From Nitrospira sp. CR1.1 (GTDB taxonomy: Bacteria > Nitrospirota > Nitrospiria > Nitrospirales > Nitrospiraceae): a stretch of DNA of 64,000 nt. Positions 17,439 through 26,115 of the stretch are shown here, one piece after another (the first letter of the stretch is position 1; the number at the start of each line of letters is the position of its first letter). The notes under the pieces were generated by a model. The model was not told the origin of the DNA and did no database searches. It saw only the letters and a list, made by a program, of their open reading frames with translations. Made by a program: the position numbers and the translations under genes. Location of the stretch: positions 124,001 through 188,000 of the forward strand of contig WIAF01000004.1 of the NCBI GenBank assembly GCA_014055465.1, written 5' to 3'.

Positions 17439-18179
17439 TTAGTTACTCGCTGAGCGAGCAGACAGACTGAGTCGTCCCGCCGCCGCGTCCTGCTCAACTT
17501 GTGCGTAACGTTCCGGCGTTCCCACGTCGCTCCAGAATCCGTCGAAATCAAATCCTACGATTCGCTCTCCATCCTGAATGCCTTTCACGTAGGCATCGAT
17601 GATCGAACATTCCTTGCCAACTGGCAGGTACCGCAACAAACGGGGATGGAGAATGTGGATGCCCGCAAACATGCGTGCGGTCGTCGGGATTGGCTCAGAC
17701 AACCCACGTCCGGTAATCCGAACCACTTCACCCCGATCCGTCACCTCGACCAGTCCCCACCGTGCGGCTTCAGGGTCCTGCCGCAACACCAGGGTCGCCG
17801 CAGCCTGTTGCGCCACATGAAACGCGATCAATGCGCCGAGATCCAGTTCGAACAGCGTGTCGCCGTTCAGAATCAACACCGGTTCACCATTGAAATGCGG
17901 TTCCGCCTGCTTGATTCCCCCGCCGGTGCCGAGAATGACCGGCTCGTGCGAATAGACGATTCGCATCCCCAGCGCGCGGCCGTCGCCCAGGGCTTGCGAA
18001 ATCATCGTGCCCAGATGATGCAGGTTGATGATGACGTCACGAATGCCATGCCGCTTCAGAAGCAGCAGGTTCCAGACGATCATCGGCGTGCCGGCGACCG
18101 GAAGGAGCGGTTTCGGGGTGGTATCGGTCAGCGGTCTCAGCCGAGTGCCAAGGCCGGCTGCAAGAATCATCGCCTTCAT
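17439..18179 (-). CDS. murU: MurNAc-1-phosphate uridylyltransferase-like nucleotidyltransferase
   Basis: The 246-residue nucleotidyltransferase starts MKAMILAAGLGTRLRPLTDT with PKPLLPVAGTPMI, the sugar-phosphate nucleotidyltransferase signature. LILNGDTLFELDL holds the metal-binding Asp. It is the length of MurU (about 220-250), without the extra domains of glucose-1-phosphate enzymes. The gene 112 bp upstream encodes an AmgK-like sugar kinase, and amgK-murU pairs make UDP-MurNAc from recycled MurNAc without going through GlcNAc-6-P. That assignment rests on the pairing; a mannose-1-phosphate guanylyltransferase is the alternative. Confidence 0.8.
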   Translation of the reverse strand: MKAMILAAGLGTRLRPLTDTTPKPLLPVAGTPMIVWNLLLLKRHGIRDVIINLHHLGTMISQALGDGRALGMRIVYSHEPVILGTGGGIKQAEPHFNGEPVLILNGDTLFELDLGALIAFHVAQQAAATLVLRQDPEAARWGLVEVTDRGEVVRITGRGLSEPIPTTARMFAGIHILHPRLLRYLPVGKECSIIDAYVKGIQDGERIVGFDFDGFWSDVGTPERYAQVEQDAAAGRLSLSARSASN

Positions 18180-18185
18180 ACCGAC

Positions 18186-18297
18186 CAGGCGTGAAAGGTG
18201 AAAAGTGAAACGTGAAACGTGGAACGCGAAAGGGACATGATCGTGCGGAATCGTTCTCTCACAACCCGTTTCACGTTTTACGTTTTTCGTCTTACGG
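18186..18297. repeat. GTGAAAC-rich inverted repeat between amgK and murU
   Basis: Short direct repeats of the type GTGAAACGTGAAACGTGG (18198-18222) face an inverted counterpart CCGTTTCACGTTTTACG (about 18269-18285). Together they could form a long imperfect stem in the transcript between the two genes. It may affect processing or relative expression of amgK and murU. Confidence 0.5.
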
Positions 18298-19398
18298 TTC
18301 TTGCAGTTCAGTCACGTACGGCGCGAGGTGCTGCCGGAGTGTAGCCAGCTCGGGATATTTTGCGAGGTTCCGTTTGACATACCCCAGCACGCGAGGGATA
18401 TCGGCCAGAAATTTCGGATTGTGTTTCACCCGATCGATATACACGAACCGGCCGGCGGCTTTGAGATTGCGCTGGATGCTGGTGAGATCGAACAGGCGGC
18501 GAAAGGCCTCGCGGTCGTCGACCTTCGCCCCCAAACCCTCGAGGCGATCGAGAAAATGCTCGACCAGCGCATCCACAACCGCATCATCTAATTCGATATA
18601 GGCATCCTTCAACAGCGACGCCAGATCATACGTGGCCGGCCCCATGAGCGCATCCTGAAAATCGATGATACCCATGCGTGCCCCATCCACCATGAGGTTG
18701 CGGGAATGGTAATCGCGATGCACCAACACCTGCGGCTGCCCGGCCAACAACCCGGCAATACGCTTGAACTCGATACGAATACCCGCCTCGTCCTCGGCCT
18801 TCATCGGCCGACCAATACGGGCGGTGATGCCATATTCGAGAAAGTGGTCGAATTCCCACATCAACAGCGGCACATCGAAGCGCCGGTGAAACGCGATGCA
18901 GCCCGGCGCGGGCGGTGTGGTGCCTTTCACCTGCAGGAGAGTCAGTTGATCGATCGCCTGGCGATACAAAGCATCGAGCTTGGCCGGGGCCGCGTGGCGA
19001 CAGGCTTCCGCCAACGTCAGATCGCCGAAATCCTCCAGGTACAGCAGCCCGGCTTCGCGATCGAAGTAGTGCAGCGTTGGCACAGTCACGCCGGTCCGTT
19101 GTAGATGCGTCAGCACATTGGTGAACGGCAATTCGGCAATGTGAGCAGACGCGCCACTCACCGCCTCCTCGGATTTCTTGAATCCTTCCGGGTCGGCAAG
19201 CTGCATGAGAATCAGCGCCGGGGGTGTGCCCTTCAGGGCAATGCGGAAATACCGGCGATTGGACGCGTCGCCCGCAAGCGGGCTGAGTCCGGCCATCTCG
19301 CCGCGAAACGGCAACCTGGTTGCGACAGTGTTGCCAATACGTACGGGATCGGGAGGTGCAAGCGGCGCCGCAGGCGCGGCTGGGTTTGTCGTGGTCAT
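18292..19398 (-). CDS. amgK: AmgK-like anomeric MurNAc/GlcNAc kinase (APH fold)
   Basis: The 368-residue protein has the aminoglycoside phosphotransferase (choline kinase-like) fold: SPLAGDASNRRYFRIALKG (nucleotide loop), LYLEDFGDLTLAEA (hinge), VLVHRDYHSRNLMV (catalytic HxDxxxxN-type loop) and IIDFQDALMGPATYDLASLL (metal-binding Asp). These match AmgK, which phosphorylates MurNAc at the anomeric carbon. The gene is followed by the murU-like gene, the hallmark of the Gram-negative recycling route that bypasses fosfomycin-sensitive MurA. A Pro/Ala-rich N-terminal extension of about 30 residues makes the exact start uncertain. Confidence 0.82.
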   Translation of the reverse strand: MTTTNPAAPAAPLAPPDPVRIGNTVATRLPFRGEMAGLSPLAGDASNRRYFRIALKGTPPALILMQLADPEGFKKSEEAVSGASAHIAELPFTNVLTHLQRTGVTVPTLHYFDREAGLLYLEDFGDLTLAEACRHAAPAKLDALYRQAIDQLTLLQVKGTTPPAPGCIAFHRRFDVPLLMWEFDHFLEYGITARIGRPMKAEDEAGIRIEFKRIAGLLAGQPQVLVHRDYHSRNLMVDGARMGIIDFQDALMGPATYDLASLLKDAYIELDDAVVDALVEHFLDRLEGLGAKVDDREAFRRLFDLTSIQRNLKAAGRFVYIDRVKHNPKFLADIPRVLGYVKRNLAKYPELATLRQHLAPYVTELQEP

Positions 19399-19551
19399 AC
19401 GATCGGCATTATAGCCAAACCGTTCCGAACTGCCAGTAGAAAGTCACCTGCTGCATCCGACCTCCGCGCCTCCCGCGGTCACCCATGCCGTGATTGGTTG
19501 TCAGCGTCCATCAGAAGCCGGTATTCTGATCGTTCTAGCCAAGGAGGCCCC

Positions 19552-20523
19552 ATGCAATACGTTCACCTCGGCCGCTCCGGTTTGCGTGTCAGTCGCCTGT
19601 GCCTCGGCACGATGAACTTCGGTCCTCACACCTCCGAAGCCGACAGTGGCCTGATCATGGATCACGCCCTCGAATCGGGCATCAATTTTTTCGACAGCGC
19701 CAACGTCTATGGCTGGAAGCTAGGGGAAGGCGTGACGGAGCAGATCGTGGGTCGCTGGCTGGCCCAGGGAGGCGGGCGGCGCGAGAAGGTCGTGCTGGCC
19801 ACTAAAGTCTACGGACGTATGGGGGACTGGCCTAATGAATCGCGCCTGTCAGCCTTGCATATCAAACGCGCCTGCGAGGCCAGCCTGCGGCGACTGAAGA
19901 CTGACCATATCGATCTTTATCAGATGCACCATATAGATCGCGACTCCCCCTGGGAGGAAATCTGGCAGGCCATGGAGCAACTGTGCCGGGAAGGCAAAGT
20001 GCTCTACATTGGTAGTAGTAACTTTGCCGGTTGGCACATCGCCCGGGCGCAGGAGTTGGCTCAATCGCGCCATTTTCTCGGACTGATTTCCGAGCAAAGT
20101 CTCTACAATCTCCTTGAGCGAACGGTCGAACTCGAAGTGATTCCTGCCTGTCAGGCCTACGGCATCGGGATCATTCCCTGGAGTCCCCTCGCGCGAGGAT
20201 TGCTCGGCGGCGCGTTGAGCCCGAGCGCAAGCGGTCGCCGGGCGGAAGAGGACGTCCGCAAAGACATCGAGATCCATCGTCGGAAGTTAGAGGCGTATGA
20301 GCAGTTCTGCAGCACGTTGAGCGCCGCGCCCGCTGCCGTCGCCCTCGCCTGGCTTCTGCACCAACCAACCGTGACCGCTCCCATTATCGGTCCGCGCACG
20401 ATGGAACAATTGACCCACGCGATCCTGAGCCTGGACCTCACATTGACGCCAGAACAACTGAAGACGCTGGACGCGATTTTTCCCGGCCCCGGAGGGGCGG
20501 CCCCGGAAGCCTATGCCTGGTAA
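19552..20523 (+). CDS. Aldo/keto reductase
   Basis: The 323-residue protein starts MQYVHLGRSGLRVSRLCLGT after a strong AAGGAGG (19541-19547), so the longer frame upstream is rejected. Asp48 and Tyr53 (GINFFDSANVYG), the Lys of VVLATKVYG and the His of LYQMHHID form the catalytic tetrad. IGSSNFAGWHIARAQELA and APIIGPRTMEQL complete the NADPH-binding barrel of the AKR superfamily (YghZ/Tas-like group). It would reduce aldehydes or ketones with NADPH, and the physiological substrate is unknown. It is a single gene. Confidence 0.92.
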   Translation: MQYVHLGRSGLRVSRLCLGTMNFGPHTSEADSGLIMDHALESGINFFDSANVYGWKLGEGVTEQIVGRWLAQGGGRREKVVLATKVYGRMGDWPNESRLSALHIKRACEASLRRLKTDHIDLYQMHHIDRDSPWEEIWQAMEQLCREGKVLYIGSSNFAGWHIARAQELAQSRHFLGLISEQSLYNLLERTVELEVIPACQAYGIGIIPWSPLARGLLGGALSPSASGRRAEEDVRKDIEIHRRKLEAYEQFCSTLSAAPAAVALAWLLHQPTVTAPIIGPRTMEQLTHAILSLDLTLTPEQLKTLDAIFPGPGGAAPEAYAW

Positions 20524-20524
20524 G

Positions 20525-20691
20525 GGCAGACAGTGAGAGGAGGGTTGCGGCAAATATTTCCTGCGCACAGGATTCCATAACCTTCGCTCCCCGCAAGTGC
20601 CGGGTCGCCTTCGCCCCTGACATGCCCGGGCGAAACCGTACGTGACCGCGCTGTTCACGGCTACCGTGCGGTAGCCCTCCTCTCATCTGCC
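20525..20691. other. Long inverted repeat downstream of the aldo/keto reductase gene
   Basis: GGCAGACAGTGAGAGGAGGG (20525-20544) is complementary, apart from three extra bases, to CCCTCCTCTCATCTGCC (20675-20691). The spacer also holds smaller palindromes (CCCGGGCG and CTACCGTGCGGTAG). It begins one base after the reductase stop codon, like the palindromic elements, but its sequence is different. It may be a terminator-like or mobile hairpin. Confidence 0.6.
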
Positions 20692-20790
20692 ACATCACAA
20701 ATCAGCCGGCCTCGGTCGCGCCCCGCAGGCATCTTCTTTGCGTAGCCTCCGATCCATCTCCATTCACCATCCCCGCAGAGGAGGACATCC

Positions 20791-21093
20791 ATGCCACCAC
20801 CTTCCTTTCTGACACACCAGCACAGGAACACCGCCTCGCCCGGCAGCCTCAAATCCGCCGGCCTCGCTTGTTCACACTGTCAAGGACACCTCGTCGCCGA
20901 CCTCTACATTGACAGGGTTGACGCGGGAGGCCATGTCTGGATTCGTGCGCGACGTTGCGTTCGGTGCGGTACTATCGAGGAGACGGGACGCGTGGGAGAC
21001 GCATCGCAGAGATTAGCGACAACCAACGGCCCCGCAAGGCAGGGAACAGCCCGGAAGGGACTGGATGATGAAATGATCGTGCTGGGAACCTAG
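20791..21093 (+). CDS. Small zinc-ribbon protein
   Basis: The 100-residue product starts at an ATG 6 bp after AGAGGAGG. It carries two CxxC knuckles, ACSHCQGHL and RRCVRCGTIEE, about 30 residues apart, the layout of a treble-clef or zinc-ribbon fold. DLYIDRVDAGGHVWIRARR lies between them. The remaining N- and C-terminal parts look disordered. The function is unknown; similar small ribbons bind nucleic acid or proteins. Its end overlaps the convergent VanZ gene by 4 bp. Confidence 0.7.
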   Translation: MPPPSFLTHQHRNTASPGSLKSAGLACSHCQGHLVADLYIDRVDAGGHVWIRARRCVRCGTIEETGRVGDASQRLATTNGPARQGTARKGLDDEMIVLGT

Positions 21094-21605
21094 TCGCAGT
21101 ACCTACGCCGCTCGATCCAACGCCAGCCCCACGCCCCCACCGCCCCGCCAACCGTGTCGGCGACCACATCCAACAGATCCGCGTCGCGAAGAGGCACAAA
21201 CAATTGATGCGTCTCATCGCTCATGCCATAGAGCGCCGAACCGGCCACCGCTGCCAACACCGCATGTTGCGCCATCCGCGGACCTGCCGCATGACGGCAC
21301 GCACGGTAGATCAAGGCCCCGAGCAGCGCATATTCACTGAGATGTAGCACTTTGTCGGACAGTTCCTTCAGCAGCGACGAAATCGCATCGGGCGGGCTCG
21401 AGATCGATGAGCCGAAAAAGATGAGACCGGCATACAGCCCCACCGGTCCCCAGTATCGAACAATCGACAGGGGCGTGATTGACGACGCTATCTGCATCTC
21501 AGCCGAGATCATCTGCTCAGAAGCCATCTTCGTGAATTCCTCGCTTCCCACACTCATCTCGAGACCGGAACCGCCACACGGCCGCAAGAAGTGATCGCCC
21601 GTCAT
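21090..21605 (-). CDS. VanZ family membrane protein
   Basis: The product is up to 171 residues from the ATG at 21605; internal ATGs (for example MASEQM, preceded by GAGGA) may be the true start. YWGPVGLYAGLIFFGSS, KVLHLSEYALLGALIYR, AVLAAVAGSALYGMSDETHQLF and RDADLLDVVADTVGGAVGAW match VanZ-like proteins, with four membrane helices and the conserved His and DE residues. VanZ confers low-level teicoplanin resistance in enterococci, but chromosomal homologues are of unknown role. It converges with the zinc-ribbon gene. Confidence 0.85.
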   Translation of the reverse strand: MTGDHFLRPCGGSGLEMSVGSEEFTKMASEQMISAEMQIASSITPLSIVRYWGPVGLYAGLIFFGSSISSPPDAISSLLKELSDKVLHLSEYALLGALIYRACRHAAGPRMAQHAVLAAVAGSALYGMSDETHQLFVPLRDADLLDVVADTVGGAVGAWGWRWIERRRYCD

Positions 21606-21677
21606 CAATCCAACCGTTTCGTTGCAACGCTCATACCCCTATGACATACTGCCCGTGAGTCTGCAAGAAACTTCCCG

Positions 21678-23879
21678 ATGAAAACCATACAGCTCTGCTT
21701 TCTCTGGCATATGCATCAGCCGTATTACACGGACCCGCTCACCGGGACCGCGAGTATGCCCTGGGTCCGCTTGCATGCCACGAAGGCCTACTATGATATG
21801 GCCTTCGTGCTCGAACAGTTTCCTGAGGCCCGTTCGACCTTCAACTTCACCCCCTCCCTGCTGCTGCAACTCGAAGAGTTCTCCGCGGGGCGCGTCCGTG
21901 ATCTGTTCCTTGAACATGCGCAACGTCCGGCCGCCGACCTCACGCCGACGGAAAAAGCCTTTCTCGTCCGCCATTTTTTTTCGGCCAACTGGGCCACGAT
22001 GGTGCGGCCGTTTCCGCGCTACCAGGAACTGCTGGTCAAACGCGGCCTCGATGTCCACGGACAGGATCTCGAACGGCTGGCCCGCCAGTTTTCCACCCAG
22101 GAGCTTCTCGATCTTCAGGTGTGGCACAACCTCGCCTGGTTCGGATACGGCAGCCTGCAACGATTTCCCCGCCTGGCGGAACTGCGCGCAAAGAATCGGG
22201 GGTTTACGGAAGAAGACAAGCAGGAAGTGCTGGGCTTGCAGCAAACGGCCATCCGGCAAATCATCCCAATGTATCGCGCGCTCCAGGACCGGAAACAGAT
22301 CGAATTGACGACGACTCCATTTTTCCACCCGATCCTTCCCCTGGTCATCGACTCGGAAATCACGCGTCGCGCCAGACCGGACCTGCCGCTTCCGGCCAGA
22401 TTTCATGCGCCGGCCGATGCCGAGGCGCAAGTCAGGCGGGCGGTCGAGTACCACCAGCGCACGTTCGGCCGCGCGCCGGCAGGGCTCTGGCCATCTGAAG
22501 GATCGGTCTGTCCAGAGTTGTTACCGATCGTGGCAAAAGCCGGAATCCGCTGGCTGGCCACGGATGAAGGCATCCTCTACCGCTCGTTGCAGATGGCCGG
22601 ACAAGGCTGGAACCGCCACTATCATCTCTATCAGCCCTATGCGGTCGGCACGGAGACCCCTCCGCTCTCCATCGTGTTCCGTGACCGGGACATCTCCGAC
22701 GCATTTGGTTTCGTCTACCATAAAACCACTCCGGAAGCCGCAGCGGACGACGTGCTCCGGCGGATCCGCAGCCTCGCCTATGACATCCGCGTGGATAATG
22801 GAATGATCGCGGTCATTCTCGACGGCGAAAATCCCTGGGAACATTACTACGACGGCGGCGAACGCTTTCTCTCCCTGCTGTTTCGCGCATTCGAACGGGA
22901 CGGGCTCCAACTGGGCCACGGCATCCGCGTGCGCTTGAACACCATCAGCAATGCCATGGAAGCCGCTCCGCCAACGCAGCGACTCGAACAGCTGCACTCC
23001 GGATCCTGGATCAACCAGGACTTCAAGATCTGGATCGGCCACCAGGAGGACAATCGCGGCTGGGATCTCCTGCAACACACGCGGGCACGCCTCGTCGAAC
23101 TGACACCGTCGTTGGAGCCGGCCAAGGCGCGCGCAGCCTGGGACGAACTGTATGCCGCCGAGGGCAGCGATTGGTTCTGGTGGTATGGCGATGATTTCGA
23201 CACCGACTACAAACAGGAATTCGACCGCCTGTTTCGCACGCACCTGCGCAACGTCTGGACCTATGCCGGGATGACGCCCCCTGATATCCTGAATCAACCC
23301 CTGGTCGAAACGCGCACGCCCCAAGGCCTCGATCTGGTGCAGCTCCCCCTGGCTCTGATCACCCCCACCCTGGACGGCCGGGCGTCGAACTTTTTCGAAT
23401 GGCGCGGGGCCGGCGCCATCAATCCGACGCCTCCCCTGGGGGCGATGTGGAAATCCGAAGGACTCTTCACCGCAATTTTCTTCGGATTCGATCCCGAACA
23501 CCTGTACTTCCGTCTCGATTTCGATGAGCGATCCGAAACCCGCCAGGAGCAATGCACGGCGGATCTGTACATCGGCTCAGGCATCCAGCAATACAAACTG
23601 TCCTTTGCCTTGACGGGCGAAGTCGAGAGCTTCCAGCTCGCACGGACGGATGAATCCGGCACGTATCGCGACATGGGCGCATACAGCACCATCTGCCGCC
23701 AGAAAATCCTGGAACTGGGCATTCCGTTCAAAGACCTGGAGATCGATGTCGGCACAGAATTGCGGTTGACGCTGACGGTGTCGGAGCACGGAATGGAAAT
23801 CGCACGATACCCTCATCACAGCCCGGCTACCTTTACCCGCCCGGGAGACGACTTTGAAGCCACAATGTGGCGGGTGTAA
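21678..23879 (+). CDS. Glycoside hydrolase family 57 protein
   Basis: The 733-residue product has the GH57 (beta/alpha)7 barrel. Region 1 is FLWHMHQPYYTDP (His11, His13), region 2 is GLWPSEGSVCPELLP (about residue 271), region 3 is WLATDEGILYR, region 4 is ILDGENPWEHYYDGG and region 5 is WIGHQEDNRGWDLL. The C-terminal approximately 200 residues look like a beta-sandwich. GH57 enzymes are alpha-amylases, 4-alpha-glucanotransferases, branching enzymes or amylopullulanases acting on glycogen-like glucans. There is no signal peptide, so it is probably cytoplasmic. A galT-like gene follows on the same strand, suggesting glycogen or hexose-phosphate metabolism. Confidence 0.9.
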   Translation: MKTIQLCFLWHMHQPYYTDPLTGTASMPWVRLHATKAYYDMAFVLEQFPEARSTFNFTPSLLLQLEEFSAGRVRDLFLEHAQRPAADLTPTEKAFLVRHFFSANWATMVRPFPRYQELLVKRGLDVHGQDLERLARQFSTQELLDLQVWHNLAWFGYGSLQRFPRLAELRAKNRGFTEEDKQEVLGLQQTAIRQIIPMYRALQDRKQIELTTTPFFHPILPLVIDSEITRRARPDLPLPARFHAPADAEAQVRRAVEYHQRTFGRAPAGLWPSEGSVCPELLPIVAKAGIRWLATDEGILYRSLQMAGQGWNRHYHLYQPYAVGTETPPLSIVFRDRDISDAFGFVYHKTTPEAAADDVLRRIRSLAYDIRVDNGMIAVILDGENPWEHYYDGGERFLSLLFRAFERDGLQLGHGIRVRLNTISNAMEAAPPTQRLEQLHSGSWINQDFKIWIGHQEDNRGWDLLQHTRARLVELTPSLEPAKARAAWDELYAAEGSDWFWWYGDDFDTDYKQEFDRLFRTHLRNVWTYAGMTPPDILNQPLVETRTPQGLDLVQLPLALITPTLDGRASNFFEWRGAGAINPTPPLGAMWKSEGLFTAIFFGFDPEHLYFRLDFDERSETRQEQCTADLYIGSGIQQYKLSFALTGEVESFQLARTDESGTYRDMGAYSTICRQKILELGIPFKDLEIDVGTELRLTLTVSEHGMEIARYPHHSPATFTRPGDDFEATMWRV

Positions 23880-23986
23880 GCGGGACTGATTACAGCTCGC
23901 GGTTCACGGAATCAGTCTGTGTCGATTCCCGCGCTGAACAGCGAACAGGACGCACGAATCATGTGTCAGGAACGATAGGAGTTGAG

Positions 23987-24988
23987 ATGCCCGAATTGAG
24001 AAGAGACCCGATCGTCGGCCGCTGGGTGATTATCTCGACCGAACGGAGCGGACGCCCTCAGGATGTGCATATGCCGTCTGCGCCGCTTCCCTCAGCAGCC
24101 CTCTGTCCGTTTTGCCCGGGACAGGAACGGCTGACCCCGAAAGAAATTCTTGCGTACCGGCCCCACGGCTCCGGGCTGGACGGTCCGAATTGGACCGTGC
24201 GAGTCATTCCCAACAAGTTTCCCGCCTTGCAGGTGGAGGGAGACATGGGCAGGGAAGGCCTCGGCTTGTACGACCGCATGAACGGAATCGGGGCTCATGA
24301 GGTCATCGTTGAAACCCCTACTCACAAAGAAAGCCTCGGCGATCTGCCGGCAAAACGAGTGGAGGATGTGCTCTGGGCCTATCGCGACCGGATTCTCGAC
24401 CTGAAGAAAGACCTTCGGCTTCGGTACATCCTGATTTTCAAGAACCACGGGGCCGCGGCGGGCGCGACGTTAGAACACAGCCATTCTCAGCTGATCGCCC
24501 TGCCGGTTGTGCCGACCAGCGTGCTCGAAGAGATCGATGGGTGCAAACAACACTTCCAACAAAAAGAGCGCTGTATTTACTGCGATATCCTGCGGCAGGA
24601 ATCCGCGGAGGGAACGCGAGTGGTCCTGGAGAATCCGGAATTCCTCTGCCTCACGCCCTATGCGCCGAGATTTCCTTTTGAGATGTGGATTCTTCCGAAG
24701 CGCCACACCGGTTATTTCGAAGAGTGTCAACGGACCCAGTTCGAATTTCTGGCCCCCATGCTCGGTGAAGCACTCCGGCGCATGGATGCGGTGCTGGCGC
24801 GGCCGGCGTATAACTTCATCCTGCACAGCTCGCCGCTGCATGAAAAAACGGGGGACTTCTATCACTGGCACATCGAGATCATTCCAAAACTCACGCAAGT
24901 GGCCGGATTCGAATGGGGCACGGGATTTTACATCAACCCGGTCGCACCGGAAGAAGCGGCCAAATGCCTCAGGGATGCCCTGCTGTGA
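23987..24988 (+). CDS. galT: Galactose-1-phosphate uridylyltransferase-like protein
   Basis: The 333-residue product starts MPELRRDPIVGRWVIIS with GGAG upstream; an upstream frame of 40 residues is rejected. CPFCPGQE carries the first zinc cysteines. GATLEHSHSQLIALPVVP and DFYHWHIEIIPKLT carry the HIT-superfamily catalytic His motif H-x-H. The nucleophile should be the His of HWHIEI. It fits GalT, which exchanges UMP between UDP-glucose and galactose-1-phosphate. Homologues in organisms without other Leloir genes can act as ADP- or UDP-glucose phosphorylases. No galK or galE is nearby, so substrate use is open. Confidence 0.87.
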   Translation: MPELRRDPIVGRWVIISTERSGRPQDVHMPSAPLPSAALCPFCPGQERLTPKEILAYRPHGSGLDGPNWTVRVIPNKFPALQVEGDMGREGLGLYDRMNGIGAHEVIVETPTHKESLGDLPAKRVEDVLWAYRDRILDLKKDLRLRYILIFKNHGAAAGATLEHSHSQLIALPVVPTSVLEEIDGCKQHFQQKERCIYCDILRQESAEGTRVVLENPEFLCLTPYAPRFPFEMWILPKRHTGYFEECQRTQFEFLAPMLGEALRRMDAVLARPAYNFILHSSPLHEKTGDFYHWHIEIIPKLTQVAGFEWGTGFYINPVAPEEAAKCLRDALL

Positions 24989-25567
24989 GTGATACGTCCC
25001 GTGTCGAACCACCATTCCCCCGCTCCACGCGTGGCGTTGAGCAGGGTCCGCCTCTTCACCTCGAGCTTCTTGCCCGTCTGGCATGAAACGGACCACCTTC
25101 CCTCTCATCAGCATAGACCGTGGTATTCTATTCACGCTATTTTCCATGGGACGGAGGCAGCGGTTCCTACCGGTCAATGACGGCGCTCGCTTCGCTGGAA
25201 TTTGCACCTGACCACCGCTGGAACTCGCCGGGACACGAGATCGTCGAAGAGGCCATCGCTCAATCCAGTGTCTGTGGCCGGTTCCGCGGCGACATGTCAC
25301 GGCCACCCTGCACGGCAAAGCCAGCAGTGTCATCCGCCAATTTTCACCAAGCGCGATTGGATAAAATCCGGTCGCTACCAGAATTTTGTCCAGTATCTTT
25401 CATTGCAATTCCAGGTATGCGAGCGTATACCAACCAGGGAGTATGCCCAGGGAACTCGCGATTCGGGATGGTCCTCAACGTAACCGCTCAATCAGTCACA
25501 CATTCATCCCGCAGAACGGGATGGGGAGGCGGGGTCTACCGAGACGGGAGAAGGACAGGAGGAGATA
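24989..25567. other. Intergenic stretch upstream of a micro-gene
   Basis: There are 579 bases without a convincing gene. A 172-codon frame (25120-25638) lacks codon bias and a ribosome-binding site and ends inside the micro-gene in another frame. The stretch probably contains the promoter and a long leader for the small membrane protein. I see no recognised riboswitch. Confidence 0.5.
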
Positions 25568-25720
25568 GTGAACGAACAGAACCTCGATTGGAAAAACTCT
25601 TCATTCAGCGCGTTGGACATCAACAACCAGAAATATAAACGTCTGGCAGTGGCATCCGCAATGTTGTTCCTCGGCGTAGTCGGGTTGCTGATCTACCAGA
25701 TCATCCAGAACGTCAGGTAA
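25568..25720 (+). CDS. 50-residue single-pass membrane protein
   Basis: A GTG start at 25568 follows a strong AGGAGG by 4 bp. The product begins [17 protein letters not shown], then a basic stretch NNQKYKR, then one transmembrane helix [20 protein letters not shown], and ends IQNVR. The gene is too short for usual length cut-offs. The N-terminal 25 residues would be cytoplasmic (positive-inside near KYKR). Its function is unknown; similar small membrane proteins stabilise or regulate larger membrane complexes. It precedes the sulfur-carrier gene by 136 bp. Confidence 0.75.
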   Translation: MNEQNLDWKNSSFSALDINNQKYKRLAVASAMLFLGVVGLLIYQIIQNVR

Positions 25721-25856
25721 CGCTCCACAGCCGGTCAGTAGAGGTGCAGCCGGCGCTTGCCTCGGACCGTCTCACGGGACGACCTCTCTCCCCGCTTCAT
25801 CTCCGGGGGCTCATCATCCGATTGCAATCCCGCGCGCATCAGCCGTATCATCGCGC

Positions 25857-26057
25857 ATGCTCGTACAATTGAGTCACCCGCACAGACAAGTCGAGATCAA
25901 AGGACCGAAGCGCACCAAGGAACTGCTGCGCGAGCTCAATCTGGTCATGGAGGCGCATCTGGTCATCCGCGGCGATGAACTCGTCACGGAAGATGAAATG
26001 CTGGCCGACGCCGACCAGGTTGAGATCCGCCCGGTGATCTCCGGCGGAACATTTTGA
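25857..26057 (+). CDS. ThiS/MoaD-like sulfur carrier (TtuB-like) with masked Gly-Gly
   Basis: The 66-residue ubiquitin-fold protein reads MLVQLSHPHRQVEIKGPKRT, then LLRELNLVMEAHLVIRGDEL, and ends IRPVISGGTF. Active sulfur carriers end exactly in Gly-Gly, whose carboxylate is adenylated and turned into a thiocarboxylate. Here two residues (Thr-Phe) follow the diglycine, so it would need trimming, as for QbsE by the JAMM protease QbsD. The ttuA-type thiolase gene starts 58 bp downstream, pointing to a role as sulfur donor in tRNA 2-thiolation. No protease gene is nearby in the window. Confidence 0.82.
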   Translation: MLVQLSHPHRQVEIKGPKRTKELLRELNLVMEAHLVIRGDELVTEDEMLADADQVEIRPVISGGTF

Positions 26058-26115
26058 GTGGCGAGTTTGGTCTGCCACTCAGCACTCACAACTTACCACT
26101 CAACACTGCTCAACC

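Noticed and set aside
25120-25638. 172-codon frame before the micro-gene
   Set aside because: It overlaps the well-supported 50-residue gene in another frame and shows no coding character.
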